Shown here: positions 63,245 to 64,000 of the stretch, in pieces
Layout: each line of letters opens with the position of its first letter
Position numbering within the stretch: position 1 is the first letter of the stretch
Origin: Candidatus Blautia excrementipullorum
GTDB taxonomy: Bacteria; Bacillota; Clostridia; Lachnospirales; Lachnospiraceae
Assembly (NCBI GenBank): GCA_019118645.1
Contig: DWYN01000087.1
Location: forward strand, 1-64,000
DNA length: 64,000 bases
Direction: 5' to 3'
Program-made: the position numbers and the translations under genes
Notes under the pieces: generated by a model
What the model was told of the DNA's origin: nothing
Seen by the model: only the letters and a program-made list of their open reading frames with translations
Database searches by the model: none

Positions 63245-64000
63245 ATGGAAAGTGATTATCTGATCAGAAAAAAGCCCATGCAGGCGCTGCTGATTTTTTC
63301 CCTGCCGATTATTCTGGGAAATCTGTTTCAGCAGACTTATACAATGGCGGATTCCGCCATTGTGGGGCGTTTTGTCAGCGAGCAGGCTCTGGCGGCGGTA
63401 GGAGCTTCGTATTCGCTGACAAATATTTTTATCTGTGTGGCGATCGGAGGAGGAATGGGAGCTTCCGTGATTGTCGGGCGGCATTTCGGCGCAAAACAGT
63501 ACCGGGAGATGAAAGCCGCCATTTATACGGCATGCCTTGCCTTTCTGGCAGTGAGTGTTTTGCTGGGGGGATTGGGGCTTCTATTCAGCAGACAGATTAT
63601 GACGGCGCTGAATACGCCGGAGGACGTCATGGGGATGGCGGTTCAGTACCTGAATATTTACTTTTATGGATTGCCGTTCCTGTTTATGTACAATGTGCTT
63701 TCTTCTATGTTTAACGCTCTCGGCAGATCCAGAATTCCTCTGTATTTTCTGATTTTTTCTTCTGTGTTTAATGTGGCGCTGGATCTGATTCTGGTGATAC
63801 AGTTTGATCTTGGGGTGGCCGGCGTGGCCTGGGCGACTATGATTGCCCAGGGGATTTCCGCGGTAATGTCCTTTGGAGTGCTTGTCAGAGAACTGAGAAA
63901 ATTCGGCTGTGATAAGACAGAAGTTTTTAACAGCAGAGAGCTTGTGGAGATGACGAGGATTGCTCTTCCTTCTATTCTGCAGCAGTCTACAGTGTCCATC
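63245..64000 (+). CDS. MATE-family efflux transporter (partial, cut by window end)
   Basis: The frame from ATG 63245 (GAGGGGG upstream) is open to the last base, giving 252 residues. It has the MatE opening (LIFSLPIILGNLFQQTYTMADSAIVGRFVS), GASYSLTNIFICVAIGGGMGASVIVG and GRSRIPLYFLIFSSVFNVALDL. Sodium- or proton-driven drug/toxin export is the usual role. The C-terminal half lies outside the window, and the track lists only shadow ORFs because no stop is reached. Confidence 0.92.
   Translation, partial: MESDYLIRKKPMQALLIFSLPIILGNLFQQTYTMADSAIVGRFVSEQALAAVGASYSLTNIFICVAIGGGMGASVIVGRHFGAKQYREMKAAIYTACLAFLAVSVLLGGLGLLFSRQIMTALNTPEDVMGMAVQYLNIYFYGLPFLFMYNVLSSMFNALGRSRIPLYFLIFSSVFNVALDLILVIQFDLGVAGVAWATMIAQGISAVMSFGVLVRELRKFGCDKTEVFNSRELVEMTRIALPSILQQSTVSI

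Noticed and set aside
1-64000. CRISPR array, insertion sequence, prophage or rRNA
   Set aside because: No regularly spaced repeats, transposase or integrase motifs, or rRNA sequence were seen on either strand.

Overview
The window looks like chromosome from a gut-type low/mid-GC Firmicute, most likely a Lachnospiraceae (Blautia / Mediterraneibacter / Dorea range). This is inferred from AGGAGG-type ribosome binding sites, sigma-A promoters of TTGACA-17-TATAAT type, RbsABC-like and YesMN-linked sugar uptake systems, a lysyl-tRNA synthetase with a C-terminal tRNA-binding domain, and housekeeping gene neighbourhoods. It was read by eye; no database search was run.

Layout. 1-3365: cfa, trpS, a tRNA-Gln(CUG) and a flavin-domain/ferredoxin fusion. 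3366-6863: a degenerate stretch with at least four broken genes plus two small secreted proteins. 7010-9857: tight operon of GH29 alpha-L-fucosidase, acyl-ACP thioesterase and an AroE-like dehydrogenase. 10015-19370: a carbohydrate locus with a LacI regulator, a YesM/YesN two-component system, an ATPase-less ABC importer (binding protein and two permeases), a split UxaA-family dehydratase and a DapA-family aldolase. 19371-32162: a second, co-directional carbohydrate locus opened by four AAACGTTT-core palindromes, one inside a consensus promoter. It encodes two paralogous phosphomannose-isomerase-like cupins, a ribose-type ABC importer, FucU, a DUF4432 epimerase, LyxK-like kinase, a Gfo/Idh/MocA oxidoreductase, UlaE-like 3-epimerase and AraD-like 4-epimerase. 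The last enzymes predict L-xylulose -> L-xylulose-5-P -> L-ribulose-5-P -> D-xylulose-5-P. No classical sugar isomerase (AraA, RhaA, FucI, XylA type) is present, so the cupins are the obvious candidates for the missing aldose-ketose step.

32291-48701: mostly housekeeping genes (UPF0303, an XRE regulator, cvfB, dnaE, pfkA, an rRNA/tRNA methyltransferase, NfeD/SPFH pair, argF, birA without DNA-binding domain, a small conserved protein, dusB, greA, lysS) and a membrane acyltransferase. 48702-50680: an AT-rich spacer with two copies of TACAACA-N12-TGTTGTA in front of an orphan sedoheptulokinase-like kinase. 50716-57924: sbcD-sbcC, then an esterase and a condensation-type acyltransferase fused to a membrane domain. 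57925-59763: TPP riboswitch, terminator, an unexplained leader and thiC. 59964-63094: an AgrA/AgrC-like two-component system with a CPBP-family membrane protease. 63245-end: a MATE transporter cut by the window edge.

No CRISPR array, insertion sequence, prophage or rRNA was seen. The strongest candidates for undescribed biology are the twin-cupin pentose operon with its palindromic operators, the split sugar-acid dehydratase locus, the esterase/acyltransferase-membrane pair, and the repeated TACAACA operators.
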